64,000 nt of DNA from Mycolicibacterium phlei (GTDB lineage Bacteria > Actinomycetota > Actinomycetes > Mycobacteriales > Mycobacteriaceae), in assembly GCF_001583415.1 (NCBI RefSeq), contig NZ_CP014475.1:1178001-1242000 (forward strand). Reading direction: 5' to 3'. Every line of letters begins with the position of its first letter. Position 1 is the first letter of the stretch. The position numbers and the translations under genes were made by a program. Shown piece by piece: positions 7,539-16,917 of the stretch. The notes under the pieces are model-generated. The model did no database searches, had not been told where the DNA came from, and saw only the letters and a list, made by a program, of their open reading frames with translations.

Positions 7539-8681
7539 TTGGCAATCACCGACATCGCCGCCTACACCCATCTCACCGACTCCGACATCGAGGCGCTCGG
7601 CGTCGAGCTGGACAACATCCGCCGCGAGGTGGAGGAATCCCTCGGCGAGAAGGACGCCCGCTACATCCGGCGCACCATCACGTTCCAGCGCACCCTCGAC
7701 GTCGCCGCACGTCTGCTGATCGGGCTGAGCCGCTCCCGCAAGGGCTGGCTCGCCGGTACCGCCGCGCTGGCGGTCGCCAAGAGCGTCGAGAACATGGAGA
7801 TCGGCCACAACGTCAGCCACGGCCAGTGGGATTGGATGAACGATCCCGAAATCCATTCCACCACTTGGGAATGGGACATGGTCGGGGTGTCCGCGCAGTG
7901 GCAGTACTCGCACAACCAGCGTCACCACGTCAACACGAACATCGTCGGCCTCGACGACGACCTCGGCTTCGGCGTCATGCGTGTCTCCCGCGACGTGCCG
8001 TGGCGACCCGCGTTCCTGCTGCAGCCGCTGCGAAACATCCTGCTGGCCGCCGTCTTCGAGTGGGGTATCGCCCTGCACGGGGTGCACGCCGAACGGCAGC
8101 GCACCCCCGACGACAAGCCGCGGGTCACCCGTGAACGCCGCAAACTGCTCCGCAAGATCGGCCGTCAGGCGCTCAAGGACTACATCGTGCTACCGCTGCT
8201 CAGCGGCAGGCGCTGGCGTCGCACCCTGGGCGCCAACGTGACCGCCAACGTGCTGCGCAACCTGTGGACCTACGTGGTGATCTACTGCGGCCACTTCCCG
8301 GACGGCGCCGAGAAATTCACCCCCGATGTGCTCGAGGGCGAGACCCGGGCGCACTGGTACCTGCGGCAGATGCTGGGTGCGGCCAACTTCGACGCCGGCC
8401 CGCTGATGGCCTTCGCGAGCGGCAACCTGTGCTACCAGATCGAGCACCACATGTTCCCCGACCTGCCCAGTAATCGCTACGCGCAGATCGCTGTCCGGGT
8501 GCGCGAGCTGTGCGAGAAGTACGACCTGCCCTACACCACGGGCCCGCTGCCGAAGCAGTATCTGCTGACGCTGCGCACCATCTACAAGCTGTCGCTGCCC
8601 GACCGGTTCCTGAAGGCCACCAGCGACGACGCCCCTGAAACGGCTTCGGAGCGTAAGCATCAGCGTAGTGTCGGGTCATGA
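7539..8681 (+). CDS. DesA3-like membrane fatty-acid desaturase
   Basis: A 380-residue integral membrane acyl-CoA desaturase of the DesA3 (stearoyl-CoA delta-9) type. The iron-binding histidine boxes are visible: HNVSHGQWDW, HNQRHHVNTN and, near the end, QIEHHMFPDLPSNR. The body matches what I recall of M. tuberculosis DesA3, including the start AITDIAAYTHLTD and the segment GHFPDGAEKFT. I chose the TTG at 7539, with CTCAGGA upstream, because the family starts MAITD; the preceding in-frame ATG at 7491 adds non-family residues. The active site should face the cytoplasm and use an oxidoreductase partner not encoded nearby. Confidence 0.88.
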   Translation: MAITDIAAYTHLTDSDIEALGVELDNIRREVEESLGEKDARYIRRTITFQRTLDVAARLLIGLSRSRKGWLAGTAALAVAKSVENMEIGHNVSHGQWDWMNDPEIHSTTWEWDMVGVSAQWQYSHNQRHHVNTNIVGLDDDLGFGVMRVSRDVPWRPAFLLQPLRNILLAAVFEWGIALHGVHAERQRTPDDKPRVTRERRKLLRKIGRQALKDYIVLPLLSGRRWRRTLGANVTANVLRNLWTYVVIYCGHFPDGAEKFTPDVLEGETRAHWYLRQMLGAANFDAGPLMAFASGNLCYQIEHHMFPDLPSNRYAQIAVRVRELCEKYDLPYTTGPLPKQYLLTLRTIYKLSLPDRFLKATSDDAPETASERKHQRSVGS

Positions 8682-8691
8682 GGATCAACCC

Positions 8692-8889
8692 ATGACGGTC
8701 ACGGTGACACTTCCCGACGGCGCGACCGACAAGTACATGCGTTTCGGTGACGCCTACGTCAAGCACCCCGACGGCTCCCTCGACGTGGTCCGCGGCGGAG
8801 CGAAGCGGCCCTACCACTACGAGCCCGACCAGTGGTCCGACGTCGAGGGCGACGAAAGCCGTTGGAAGAAGCGCCGTTTCTGGGGCTAG
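8692..8889 (+). CDS. Small conserved hypothetical protein (65 aa)
   Basis: A 65-residue acidic and aromatic protein, MTVTVTLPDGATDKYMRFGD, ending in KKRRFWG. No signal peptide, membrane segment or known motif is visible. The start at 8692 has ATGAGGATC upstream. It begins 10 bases after the desaturase stop and is probably its operon partner. Unusually many Tyr, Trp and Asp residues suggest a small folded beta-rich protein. Function unknown. Confidence 0.65.
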   Translation: MTVTVTLPDGATDKYMRFGDAYVKHPDGSLDVVRGGAKRPYHYEPDQWSDVEGDESRWKKRRFWG

Positions 8890-8907
8890 CCAGTCGGCTG
8901 GCGAAAG

Positions 8908-9030
8908 CTAGCGCCCGTCACGCTCGGCGGCCGCCTTGTTGGCCGCCTTCATGTGCTTCTCGGCGCGTTTCTCCTTGAGCGACTTACCGGACTTCTTGGT
9001 CATCGACTGGCGGGGAGACTTGTCAGACAT
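8908..9030 (-). CDS. Very small lysine-rich protein (40 aa)
   Basis: A 40-residue, highly basic peptide beginning MSDKSPRQSMTKKSGKSLKE and ending KAAAERDGR. Similar short, Lys/Ser/Ala-rich proteins are found in many mycobacteria. Composition suggests a disordered or helical nucleic-acid-associated protein; that is inference. It is convergent with the 65-aa gene and lies between it and pks16. Confidence 0.6.
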   Translation of the reverse strand: MSDKSPRQSMTKKSGKSLKEKRAEKHMKAANKAAAERDGR

Positions 9031-9106
9031 CGCTGGCCCCTTGCTGTTAGTGGGGGCCTGGATGGTCCCGATGCCACGACCCTACCCTGTGCAGCCGTCC
9101 TGGCGA

Positions 9107-10741
9107 TCAGTTCACCAACGACAGGGCGTGTGCGCGGCGCAGTTTCCCCGACGGCGTCTTCGGGATCATGCCCGGTTCGAGCACCACGACATTGCGGGGA
9201 CGCACGTCGACCTCCGCGACGACCTCGTGCGCGACCTGACGTTCGATGCGACGCACCTCGCGCGGGTCGGCGTGCAACTTCGACTCGACCGCCACCGCGA
9301 ACGACTCCCGTGACCGCCCCGCGTCCAGGCGCACCGCCACCGCACACCCGGGGCGCACCCCGTCGACCCGGCACGCGGCCCGCTCGATGTCGGTCGGGTA
9401 GATGTTGCGCCCGGCCATGATGATGACGTCCTTGACCCGCCCGCACACCACGATCTCACCGGTCTCGGTGAGGTAGCCGAGGTCGCCGGTGTCGTACCAG
9501 CCGCGCTCGTCCTGGGCCGGGATGAACCCGGCCGTCGTGGTGTAGCCCCTGGTCACCGGGGCGCCGCGGACTTCGAGAACCCCGACGCCGCGGGCGGGCA
9601 GTTGCGCGCCGTCCTCGTCGACCACCCGCACCTCGAGGCCCTGCAGCGGCCGGCCGAGCCGGACCAGACGCCGGGTGTGCCCCTTGGTGGTGGGCACGGC
9701 GCGGTGCAGCACGGCCAGCAGGTCGGCGTCGACCTCGTCGACGAGCATCCCGCGTCCGCACTCGGAGAACGACACCGCGACCGTCGTCTCCGCCATCCCG
9801 TACGCCGGCACGATCGCCTCCGGCCGCAACCCGAACGGCGCACCGGCGTCGCACAGCTCCTCCACATCGGCCGGATCCACCTGCTCGGCGCCCGAAAGCG
9901 CCCAACGCAGCGACGACAGGTCGAACTCACCCGGAACCGCCTGACGGCGCAACCGCTTCGCGAACAACGTGTACGCGAAGTTCGGGGCCGCGGTCATGGT
10001 GCCCTTGTACTTGTCGATCAGCCTGGCCCACAACAGCGTGTCGCGCAGAAAGTCCATCGGGGTGATCTTCACCAGCTCGGCGCCGTAGTACATCGGCACG
10101 GTCAGGTAGCCCGTCATGCCCATGTCGTGGAAGCACGGCAGCCAGCTGACGATCACGTCGGTGTCGATGTCGAAGTCGCACCCGACGGTCATCGCCTCGG
10201 CGTTGGCGACGATGTTGGCGTGGGTGATCTGAACGGCCTTGGGAAAACCGGTGGATCCCGACGTCAGCTGCATCAGCGCGATGTCGTCGTCGGCCGTGTC
10301 GACGGGTGCCACCGGAGCCGAGGCCAACAGGTCGTCGACGGTGAGTACCGTCATGCCGAGCTCGGCCAGCACGGGTGCGGCGGCCATGAACGGTTCGGAC
10401 ACGATGACGGCTTTGGCCGCGATCATCGTGATCACGGCGGTGGTCTCCTCGGCCCAGCGCACCAGATCGGTGCGCGGGGTGGGCTGGTGCAGCATGGTCA
10501 GGCTGGCGCCGCGCATCCAGATGCCCTGCGCCGTCGGCGCGATCTCGACCGGCGCACCGGCCAGCACCGCGATCGCGTCGCCGTGCCCGACCCCCGCGGC
10601 GGCCAGGCCGCCCGCGATGCGTGCGGCCCGCTCGTGCACCTCCGCCCAGGTGTGCCGGACCGGGGCTACCGGCTCACCGGTGACCAGCCCGTGGGTGCTG
10701 CTCCGGGCGTTGTCGTACATGGCCTCGGTGAAACGACTCAT
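9107..10741 (-). CDS. pks16: Fatty-acyl-AMP ligase-like Pks16
   Basis: A 544-residue adenylate-forming enzyme of the fatty-acyl-AMP/acyl-CoA ligase group, the length I recall for M. tuberculosis Pks16 (Rv1013). Motifs in order are [13 protein letters not shown] (P-loop-like A3), [12 protein letters not shown] (A5), YDTGDLGYL (A7), [13 protein letters not shown] (A8) and [10 protein letters not shown] with the catalytic Lys (A10). It should activate an acyl chain as the adenylate and pass it to CoA or a carrier protein. Despite the old name it has no ketosynthase domain. The ATG at 10741 was preferred to the overlapping TTG at 10744. Confidence 0.85.
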   Translation of the reverse strand: MSRFTEAMYDNARSSTHGLVTGEPVAPVRHTWAEVHERAARIAGGLAAAGVGHGDAIAVLAGAPVEIAPTAQGIWMRGASLTMLHQPTPRTDLVRWAEETTAVITMIAAKAVIVSEPFMAAAPVLAELGMTVLTVDDLLASAPVAPVDTADDDIALMQLTSGSTGFPKAVQITHANIVANAEAMTVGCDFDIDTDVIVSWLPCFHDMGMTGYLTVPMYYGAELVKITPMDFLRDTLLWARLIDKYKGTMTAAPNFAYTLFAKRLRRQAVPGEFDLSSLRWALSGAEQVDPADVEELCDAGAPFGLRPEAIVPAYGMAETTVAVSFSECGRGMLVDEVDADLLAVLHRAVPTTKGHTRRLVRLGRPLQGLEVRVVDEDGAQLPARGVGVLEVRGAPVTRGYTTTAGFIPAQDERGWYDTGDLGYLTETGEIVVCGRVKDVIIMAGRNIYPTDIERAACRVDGVRPGCAVAVRLDAGRSRESFAVAVESKLHADPREVRRIERQVAHEVVAEVDVRPRNVVVLEPGMIPKTPSGKLRRAHALSLVN

Positions 10742-10773
10742 CAAGGCCTAAACGTACGCCTGTGTGGGGCGTT

Positions 10774-12552
10774 TCAGCGGGCAGCGCGCCGTAGCAAGTT
10801 CAGCCGGGACCGGCGCGGCGTCGGTTGGCGCCGCACGTACGGCCACGGGTTATGGCGCTCGGGAATCGACTCGGCCCGCACCTGTTTGAGCTGCATCCGC
10901 AACCGCTGACGCAGATCGTGCAGATCCGGGTCGCTCCAGCGGTTGACGCTCTCGGTCGGGTCGGCGGTGAGGTCGTAGAGCTCCCACTGGTCGTCGAGCG
11001 GTTCGCTGCGGTACGCGTCGCCACCCATCCCGTTGGCGGCCAGATGCCGCACCCCGGGCTCGGTCCAGGTCGCCGGGTCGTCGAACGTGCGCACCAGCTT
11101 CCACAGGTGCCCGTCGACGCGCACCACCAGACCCTCGAAGTTCGACGCCACGTGCGCAGGAACCCGGATCCGCAGCGGTGCAGGAGGATTCGTCGCGCGC
11201 TTGAGCTTGCGCGCCAGGCCGGAGGCGCCGGTGTCGCCCTCGAGCACGTTGTCGCGGGTCATCAGGTAGATCGCGCGGTCCTCGTCGGCGGGCGCGCCGT
11301 CGACCACCGGCATCAGGTCGCGGCCCGGCAGCGGGTGCACCTCGCTGAACGTCTCGGCCAGCTTCTCGGCTGTGGCCGCCACGTCGATGCCCGCCGCGCT
11401 CAACAACGTCGGCACGATGTCCACGTGCGACGTCGGCGCCGTCACCGTGCGCGGCTCGGTGGCCTGGTCCCCGATCCGGGCGACGACGAACGGCACCCGG
11501 GTGGCCTCGTCGTAGAGGTTGAACCACTTCTGGTGCAGCCCGCCGTGCGCGCCGAGCAGGTCGCCGTGGTCGGCGGTGCGCACCAGCACCGCGTTGTCCG
11601 ACCCGCCGTCGGTGACCGCGCGGCGCACCCGGTCCAGCGGACCGTCCACCTCGGCGTGCAGCCGGTAGTACAGGTCGCGGTACTGCTGGGCGTTGCGGGT
11701 GTAGGACCGCTCGATCGCCGGGGCCGGACCGTAACCGGTGTAGTAGGCCTCGCGGAACGCGATCTGGGCGGCGGGTTTGTCGGACAGGTCCTCGTCGGCG
11801 GTCGGGGCCGGCGGCACGTGCGGTGGATCCAGCGGCGACGGGCGCACCGGGTTGCGCCGCTGCCACGCCGGGAACAGCACGATGTCGTGCGGGTTGACGA
11901 AGCTCGCGACGAGCAGGAACGGTTTGAGCGCCTCGGGGTCGCCCGCGCGGCGCCGCTCGTAGCGGTCGTTGAGCCAGGCGACCACCCGGTCGGCGATCAG
12001 GTTGTCGCGCCGCACCCCGGCGTTGGCCAGCGGCGCGCCGTGCGGCTCCGGGCCCACCCAGCCGGAAAACCCGTACGGGGCAAGGGGATCGGCCTCGAGG
12101 TAGCGCCGCACAGCGGCCGGGTCGACGACGCCGTCGTCGTCGTTGGTGGCCAGCGGCTGCCCGGTGGCCGGGTCGATGAGGTCGGCGTGGGAGATGTGCC
12201 ACTTGCCGTCGTAGTGGGTGTCGTAGCCGGCGGCGCGGAACCAGTTGCCCAGCGTCGGCACCTCGAAGGGCCGCAACCAGCGCATCCGCGAGTCGTCGGC
12301 GCTCTTGCCGATGCCGTCGGTCTGGGTGACGCCGTGCAGGTCGGGGTACTGGCCGGTGAAGATCGTCGGCCGGCTCGGCACGCACGCCAGCGACCCGGTG
12401 TAGTGGCGCTGGAAGCTGACGCCGTGCTCGTCGAACCACTTGCGGCCGGTCAGCGTGCGGTCGCGCCAGGCCGTCAGCTCGGGCGGCTCGTAGGGCGGGG
12501 CGGCCCGCTCCTCGTCGGTCATCACGATCACGATGTCGGGCCGGTCAGACAT
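10774..12552 (-). CDS. Sulfatase (formylglycine-dependent)
   Basis: A 592-residue alkaline-phosphatase-superfamily sulfatase. The formylglycine motif CxPxR is present as C57-V-P-S-R61 (SLACVPSRPTIFTG). Metal ligands fit VMTDEE near the N-terminus and the later ADHGDLLGAHG. No signal peptide is visible, so it is probably cytoplasmic; the substrate is unknown. Its start overlaps the end of the SRPBCC gene by 8 bases, so the pair is probably co-expressed. The enzyme needs a formylglycine-generating enzyme, which is not in this window. Confidence 0.88.
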   Translation of the reverse strand: MSDRPDIVIVMTDEERAAPPYEPPELTAWRDRTLTGRKWFDEHGVSFQRHYTGSLACVPSRPTIFTGQYPDLHGVTQTDGIGKSADDSRMRWLRPFEVPTLGNWFRAAGYDTHYDGKWHISHADLIDPATGQPLATNDDDGVVDPAAVRRYLEADPLAPYGFSGWVGPEPHGAPLANAGVRRDNLIADRVVAWLNDRYERRRAGDPEALKPFLLVASFVNPHDIVLFPAWQRRNPVRPSPLDPPHVPPAPTADEDLSDKPAAQIAFREAYYTGYGPAPAIERSYTRNAQQYRDLYYRLHAEVDGPLDRVRRAVTDGGSDNAVLVRTADHGDLLGAHGGLHQKWFNLYDEATRVPFVVARIGDQATEPRTVTAPTSHVDIVPTLLSAAGIDVAATAEKLAETFSEVHPLPGRDLMPVVDGAPADEDRAIYLMTRDNVLEGDTGASGLARKLKRATNPPAPLRIRVPAHVASNFEGLVVRVDGHLWKLVRTFDDPATWTEPGVRHLAANGMGGDAYRSEPLDDQWELYDLTADPTESVNRWSDPDLHDLRQRLRMQLKQVRAESIPERHNPWPYVRRQPTPRRSRLNLLRRAAR

Positions 12553-12958
12553 GGCTGCCCTCCAGGTAGTCGGCGAGGTCGGCGAGCATGGCGGCGGCGC
12601 TGGCCGCCATCAGCAGGCGCACCGGCGGGGTGGCGGTGGTGTGGATGGTCACGACGGTCTCGCCGCCGCCGGTGGCCTCCAGCGTCCAGCGGTTGTTGAC
12701 GCGGCCGAGGATCCTCGGCAGCCCCTCGACGTCGTAGGCCAGCGCGAACTGCTCGTCGAACTCGGTGATCCGCTCCACGAGCACCGTGCGGCCGAGCTGG
12801 ATGCGCCGCGTGGTACCGATCATGTCCGGGGTGCTGGCCAGGATGCAGGAGTGGTCGACGCGGTCCATCCAGCGGCTGACCGCCCCGAAATCGGCGAGCA
12901 CGTTCCAGATCTGCGTCGGTGTCGCCGCGATGACACGGCTGCGGTCGAGGACGGCCAC
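12545..12958 (-). CDS. SRPBCC (polyketide cyclase/START-like) family protein
   Basis: A 137-residue helix-grip protein. The N-terminal pattern VIAATPTQIWNVLADFGAVS is the classic SRPBCC start (first strand, then helix), and WTLEATGGGETVVTIHTT fits the later beta strands. The fold makes a hydrophobic cavity for a lipid or small aromatic ligand. It is probably co-transcribed with the overlapping sulfatase downstream and is divergent from the D-2-hydroxyacid dehydrogenase. The ligand is unknown. Confidence 0.8.
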   Translation of the reverse strand: MAVLDRSRVIAATPTQIWNVLADFGAVSRWMDRVDHSCILASTPDMIGTTRRIQLGRTVLVERITEFDEQFALAYDVEGLPRILGRVNNRWTLEATGGGETVVTIHTTATPPVRLLMAASAAAMLADLADYLEGSHV

Positions 12959-13039
12959 GGCCCCACCGTACGCGAAACTGACGACGCCGTCAGGGGGTTG
13001 CCGGTGGCGCGGTCAGGGCGTTCCGGGCAGGGTGGCGAC

Positions 13040-13984
13040 ATGAGCAAGGTCCTTCAGGTCGGCCCGCTGATGCCCGCGGTGGCGCAGGCGCTGCGCGACG
13101 ACTACGACGCCCATGTTCTGCCCGATGGGGTTCTGCCCGACGATCCGGCGTTCCTGGTCGAGCACGGCGGTGAGATCACCGTCGTCGTGACCTCGGGGGC
13201 CGGCGCCGTCGACGCCGCGTTGATGGACGCGCTGCCCAACCTCGGGGCGATCGTGAACTTCGGCGTCGGGTACGACACCATCGACGTCGACGCCGCCCGC
13301 GCCCGCGGCATCGGCGTGAGCAACACCCCCGACGTGCTCAACGACGCCGTCGCGGACACCGCGGTCGCGTTGGTGCTCGACACGCTGCGCGGCTTCTCGG
13401 CGGCGGACCGGTTCGTGCGCGCGGGCCGGTGGCCGGTCGAGCGGATGTTCCCGCTGACGCGGGACGTGCGGGGAGCGCGGGTGGGCATCCTCGGGCTCGG
13501 CCGGATCGGCCGCGCGATCGCGTTGCGGCTGTTGGCCTTCGGATGTTCGATCAGCTACCACAACCGGCGCCGGGTGCCCGATGTGGAGTACCCGTATGCG
13601 GCGTCGCCGGTGGAGTTGGCGGCGTCGGTGGACGTGCTGGTGGTGGCCGTGACCGGCGGACCGTCGAGCACGGGGCTGGTGGACCGCGCGGTGCTCGACG
13701 CCCTGGGGCCGGAGGGGTACCTGGTGAACGTCTCGCGGGGGAGGGTGGTCGACGAGGCCGAGCTGGTCGCGGCGCTGGTCGAGGGCCGGCTGGCCGGTGC
13801 GGGACTGGACGTCTACACCGACGAGCCGCACGTGCCGAAGGCGCTGACCGGGCTCGACAACGTGGTGCTGTTGCCGCACGTCGGCAGCGCGACCGTGCAG
13901 ACCCGTGCCGCGATGGCGGAGCTGATGCTGCGCAACGTGGCGTCGTTTCTGAAGACCGGTGAGCTGGTCACCCCGGTGGGCTGA
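13040..13984 (+). CDS. D-2-hydroxyacid dehydrogenase (NAD(P)-dependent)
   Basis: A 314-residue enzyme of the D-isomer-specific 2-hydroxyacid dehydrogenase family. The nucleotide-binding motif GILGLGRIGRAIA lies in the middle. The catalytic set is visible as an Arg in the NVSRGRVVDE region, a Glu in LDVYTDEPHVP and a His in VVLLPHVGSAT. It should reduce a 2-oxoacid, such as hydroxypyruvate or glyoxylate, or run the reverse reaction. The ATG at 13040 gives the family-standard start; upstream in-frame sequence overlaps the antisense SRPBCC gene and is spurious. Confidence 0.88.
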   Translation: MSKVLQVGPLMPAVAQALRDDYDAHVLPDGVLPDDPAFLVEHGGEITVVVTSGAGAVDAALMDALPNLGAIVNFGVGYDTIDVDAARARGIGVSNTPDVLNDAVADTAVALVLDTLRGFSAADRFVRAGRWPVERMFPLTRDVRGARVGILGLGRIGRAIALRLLAFGCSISYHNRRRVPDVEYPYAASPVELAASVDVLVVAVTGGPSSTGLVDRAVLDALGPEGYLVNVSRGRVVDEAELVAALVEGRLAGAGLDVYTDEPHVPKALTGLDNVVLLPHVGSATVQTRAAMAELMLRNVASFLKTGELVTPVG

Positions 13985-13998
13985 CGCCGCCGGGCGCC

Positions 13999-14055
13999 GA
14001 GTGTGGGGTTATGACACGCAAAACCGCCGTCAGGCGTGCGGGTAACCCACGTTCG
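13999..14055. repeat. Imperfect palindrome in the convergent gap
   Basis: GAGTGTGGGGTTATGACACGC is partly complementary to the segment GCGTGCGGGTAACCCACGTT about 20 bases further on. The motif gtgtggggtta recurs at 14065-14075. It lies between the end of the dehydrogenase and the end of the LuxR gene, so it may act as a two-way terminator or be a decayed intergenic repeat. Confidence 0.45.
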
Positions 14056-14072
14056 CGGCCGAGGGTGTGGGG

Positions 14073-16673
14073 TTAGGCGTCGAACTGGCGGACCAGCTCG
14101 GCGAGCTCGGCGCGGCTGGTGACGCCCGCCTTGGCGCTGGCCTGATAGATGTGGCCCTCGACGGTGCGCACCGACAGCGACGTCGCCGCCGCGATCTCCT
14201 TGTTGGACAGCCCGTCGGAGACCAGCTTGGCGACCTCGTGCTCGCGGCGGGTGAACGGCAGCGGCACCTTCGCGGCGTCCAGCGCCGGGCTGACCGCCCC
14301 GCCACAGGCCCTCGCGATCCGGTGGGCGCGGGCGCTCGCGGTCAGCGCGCTGCCCCGGCGGCCGGCCAGCCGGTGGCTCACCGACGCCTGCGCGGCGGCG
14401 TCGGCGGCGGCCAGCGCGTCGCCGATCGCCTCGAAGTCCGCCGACACCGCGTCCAGTTCGGCGGCGTCGTCGGCGGCCACCGCCCTCGCGTAGCGGGCGG
14501 CCAGCGGCGCCCGCGGCCCCTCCACCCGCGCGGCCAGCTCCGCGAGCCGGCCCGCCGCACCGGCCTCCCCGAGCTGCACCGCCGTCTGCAGGCTCACCAC
14601 CTCACGCGCCCACTGGCCGTGCTCGCGGGCGAAATCCGCGGCCGCACAGGCGCACTCGCGCGCCTCGGTGAGATGTCCGTGCGCGGCGTGCAGCCACGCC
14701 TGCGCGCGCAGCAGTTCAGGCTCCACGTACCGGTACGCGGGGTGCCGGCAGGCGTGGGCGGCCGCCAGCGCCGCGGTGGCGCCGTCGACGTCACCCGAGC
14801 GGGCCAGTGCCTCGGCGTGGGCGATGCGGAAGCGATAGATCAGCCCGGACAGCTCGCCGTAGCCGCCGAACCCCGACAGCGCGACACCCAGATGCTGCAC
14901 GGCGGCCAGCAGGTCACCGGTCGCCAGGGCCGTGATGCCCAGCGCGCCAACGGCCATCGACCGGTTCAGCGGCGGCATGTCGGCGGCCTCGCGGTGGTAC
15001 CGGTCGACGACTTCGACGGCGTCGTCCAGGCAACCGGCCGCCGCCAGCGCGAACGCGTGGAACTCCGCCAGACCAGACGCCTGAAACGAGTCCGTCGGCG
15101 ACTCGGCCATCACGCGGTACCCGGCCGCCGCCCGCTCGCACGCGGCCGCCACCCGGCCCGAGTCGCCCAGCGCGACGGCCGCCGCCGAGCACCCCATCAC
15201 CCGGCCGTAGGCGTCCAGCGCCGAGAAGTCGACCTGCTCCATGAGCGCCAGCGCCTCGGCGGGCTCGGCCGCGGTGGCACGCAGGATCGCGAGGAACACC
15301 CGCAGCGACGGGTTGCGCGTCTCGTCGCCCAGTGCCAGCGCCTCGGCGAGCACCGACCGCGCGGCATCTGGATTCCGCAGCGGCCACAGCAGATTCGCGG
15401 CCCGCAGGATCACCCCGTCGACGAACCCGGGTGCGACGAACTCCTCGCCCTCGAGGGTGTCGAGCAGTTCCTCGGCGGCCGCGCCCTTCTCCTGCAGGTA
15501 CAGGATGTAGGCGAGCTGCAGGGTGGTCAGCGGCGCCGGTTGCGCGTCGAGGGCGGCGCGGGCCAGTCGCTCGGCGGTGTCGAGGTCGAGGCGGTGCGCG
15601 GCGATGCCCGCCGCGGTCGACATCAGCGTCATGTCCGGCGCCAGATCCGATTCCAGCCACAGCAGCCCGAGTCGCAGCGGGTCCACCGTCTGGGCCGCCG
15701 CCATCGCCGAAGCGACCTGGCCGCGAAGGCGTTTCAGCCGCAGCCCGCCGCACTGGGCGAGCCGGACCTCGGCGTAGAGCGGATGCCCGACGTAGATGGT
15801 GTCGCCGGTGGCGTCGGCGGCGATCAGGTCGCGCTGTTCGGCGCGCTCGACGGCCACCGGATCGGTGAGCGCCACCAGCAGCTCGCGGTCGACGGGCTCG
15901 GCGACGGCGACGATGTCGACCACGTCGCGCACGTCGACGGGTACCGCGCCGATCTGCTGCTCGACCAGTTCGACCAGCGTGGGTGAGGTCAACGCCGCGC
16001 CGTCCCAACGCCATTCGCCGTCGACCAGCGAAAGCCGGTGCTTCTCAAGGGCCTCCTCGACGAGGTGGTGCATGAACAGCACGTTGCCGCGGGTGAGCTT
16101 CCACATCCGGGCGGCGCAGTCGGCGCTGACCGGCGCGTCGAGCACGGTCTGCAGCAGGCCGGTCGACTCGTCGCGCGACAGCGGCTGCAGTTCCAGCCGG
16201 CGCAGCAGCCCGTCCTTCCACAGCGCGGTGACGGCGGCGGGTGCGGGCTCCCCGGTGCGGCTGGTGGCGATCACCCGGGCCAGGCCCTGCAGCGCGAGCT
16301 GGTGGACCAGCAGCGCCGACATGTCGTCGAGCAGATAGGCGTCGTCGACGAATAGCAGCAGCCGGTCGGCGTCGGCGTCGTCGGCGAGTCTGGCGAACAC
16401 CCGTCGCGCCAGGGCCAGGGGTGTGGTGCTGGCGTCGTCGACCCAGCGGGCGAACGCCCCGAGGGTCACCGGGCGGCCGGTGGCGGTGCCGGCGATGCGG
16501 CGCACCACCCAGCCGTCCCGCGCCGCCGTGTCCGCCGCTGCCCGGGCCAACCTGGTCTTGCCCACGCCGGCCAGGCCGGTGAGCACGATGCCCTGATGCT
16601 CGTCGTCGGCGAGGGCCTCGCTGATGAGACGGAGTTCCTCACCGCGGCCCGTCAGGGGCCAGCGGCCGGTCAT
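14073..16673 (-). CDS. Large AAA-ATPase LuxR-family transcriptional regulator
   Basis: An 866-residue LAL/MalT-like regulator. Walker A is GLAGVGKT (residues 33-40) and a Walker B-like segment LLLFVDDAYLL follows near residue 105. A long alpha-helical, TPR-like middle leads to a C-terminal LuxR helix-turn-helix (LPFTRREHEVAKLVSDGLSN, then EIAAATSLSVRTVEGHI). Such proteins bind ATP and an inducer before activating transcription. The start overlaps the end of the 92-aa sigma-like gene by 35 bases. Promoter-binding targets cannot be read from the sequence; the overlapping RCC1 protein gene is an obvious candidate. Confidence 0.88.
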   Translation of the reverse strand: MTGRWPLTGRGEELRLISEALADDEHQGIVLTGLAGVGKTRLARAAADTAARDGWVVRRIAGTATGRPVTLGAFARWVDDASTTPLALARRVFARLADDADADRLLLFVDDAYLLDDMSALLVHQLALQGLARVIATSRTGEPAPAAVTALWKDGLLRRLELQPLSRDESTGLLQTVLDAPVSADCAARMWKLTRGNVLFMHHLVEEALEKHRLSLVDGEWRWDGAALTSPTLVELVEQQIGAVPVDVRDVVDIVAVAEPVDRELLVALTDPVAVERAEQRDLIAADATGDTIYVGHPLYAEVRLAQCGGLRLKRLRGQVASAMAAAQTVDPLRLGLLWLESDLAPDMTLMSTAAGIAAHRLDLDTAERLARAALDAQPAPLTTLQLAYILYLQEKGAAAEELLDTLEGEEFVAPGFVDGVILRAANLLWPLRNPDAARSVLAEALALGDETRNPSLRVFLAILRATAAEPAEALALMEQVDFSALDAYGRVMGCSAAAVALGDSGRVAAACERAAAGYRVMAESPTDSFQASGLAEFHAFALAAAGCLDDAVEVVDRYHREAADMPPLNRSMAVGALGITALATGDLLAAVQHLGVALSGFGGYGELSGLIYRFRIAHAEALARSGDVDGATAALAAAHACRHPAYRYVEPELLRAQAWLHAAHGHLTEARECACAAADFAREHGQWAREVVSLQTAVQLGEAGAAGRLAELAARVEGPRAPLAARYARAVAADDAAELDAVSADFEAIGDALAAADAAAQASVSHRLAGRRGSALTASARAHRIARACGGAVSPALDAAKVPLPFTRREHEVAKLVSDGLSNKEIAAATSLSVRTVEGHIYQASAKAGVTSRAELAELVRQFDA

Positions 16674-16917
16674 GGGTCAAGATCGTAGCGTTCGGCGTTT
16701 TCACCAGCAAACTTTTGTCAGGGACTGCCCTCTCGAGTGCGGTGCGCAGTTTCGCCCGGGCGAGCTCGATCAACGGGTCGAGACACTCCGGTTCGATGTG
16801 CAGGTAGTCGCAGATGACGTCGTCGGCGACGCCGGCGTCGGACAGCCGCAGCGCCAGCGAGTGCGCCTGCGGCAGCCGGCGCAGGGCCGCCTCGTACCGG
16901 TCCGGGCTCGCCAACAT
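16639..16917 (-). CDS. Small protein resembling sigma-70 region 4 (92 aa)
   Basis: A 92-residue protein, MLASPDRYEAALRRLPQAHS, with helices spaced like the DNA-binding region 4 of ECF sigma factors: the LPQAHSLALRL helix, then a VADDVICDYLHIEPE turn. It has no region 2, so it cannot be a complete sigma factor. The ATG overlaps the TGA of the RCC1-repeat gene (TGATG), and its 3' end overlaps the LuxR start by 35 bases, so translation of all three genes is coupled. I infer an accessory DNA-binding or regulatory role. Confidence 0.65.
   Translation of the reverse strand: MLASPDRYEAALRRLPQAHSLALRLSDAGVADDVICDYLHIEPECLDPLIELARAKLRTALERAVPDKSLLVKTPNATILTHDRPLAPDGPR

Noticed and set aside
13140..13500. 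Minus-strand frames opposite the D-2-hydroxyacid dehydrogenase
   Set aside because: They lack motifs and overlap a gene with a clear NAD-binding site and catalytic residues.
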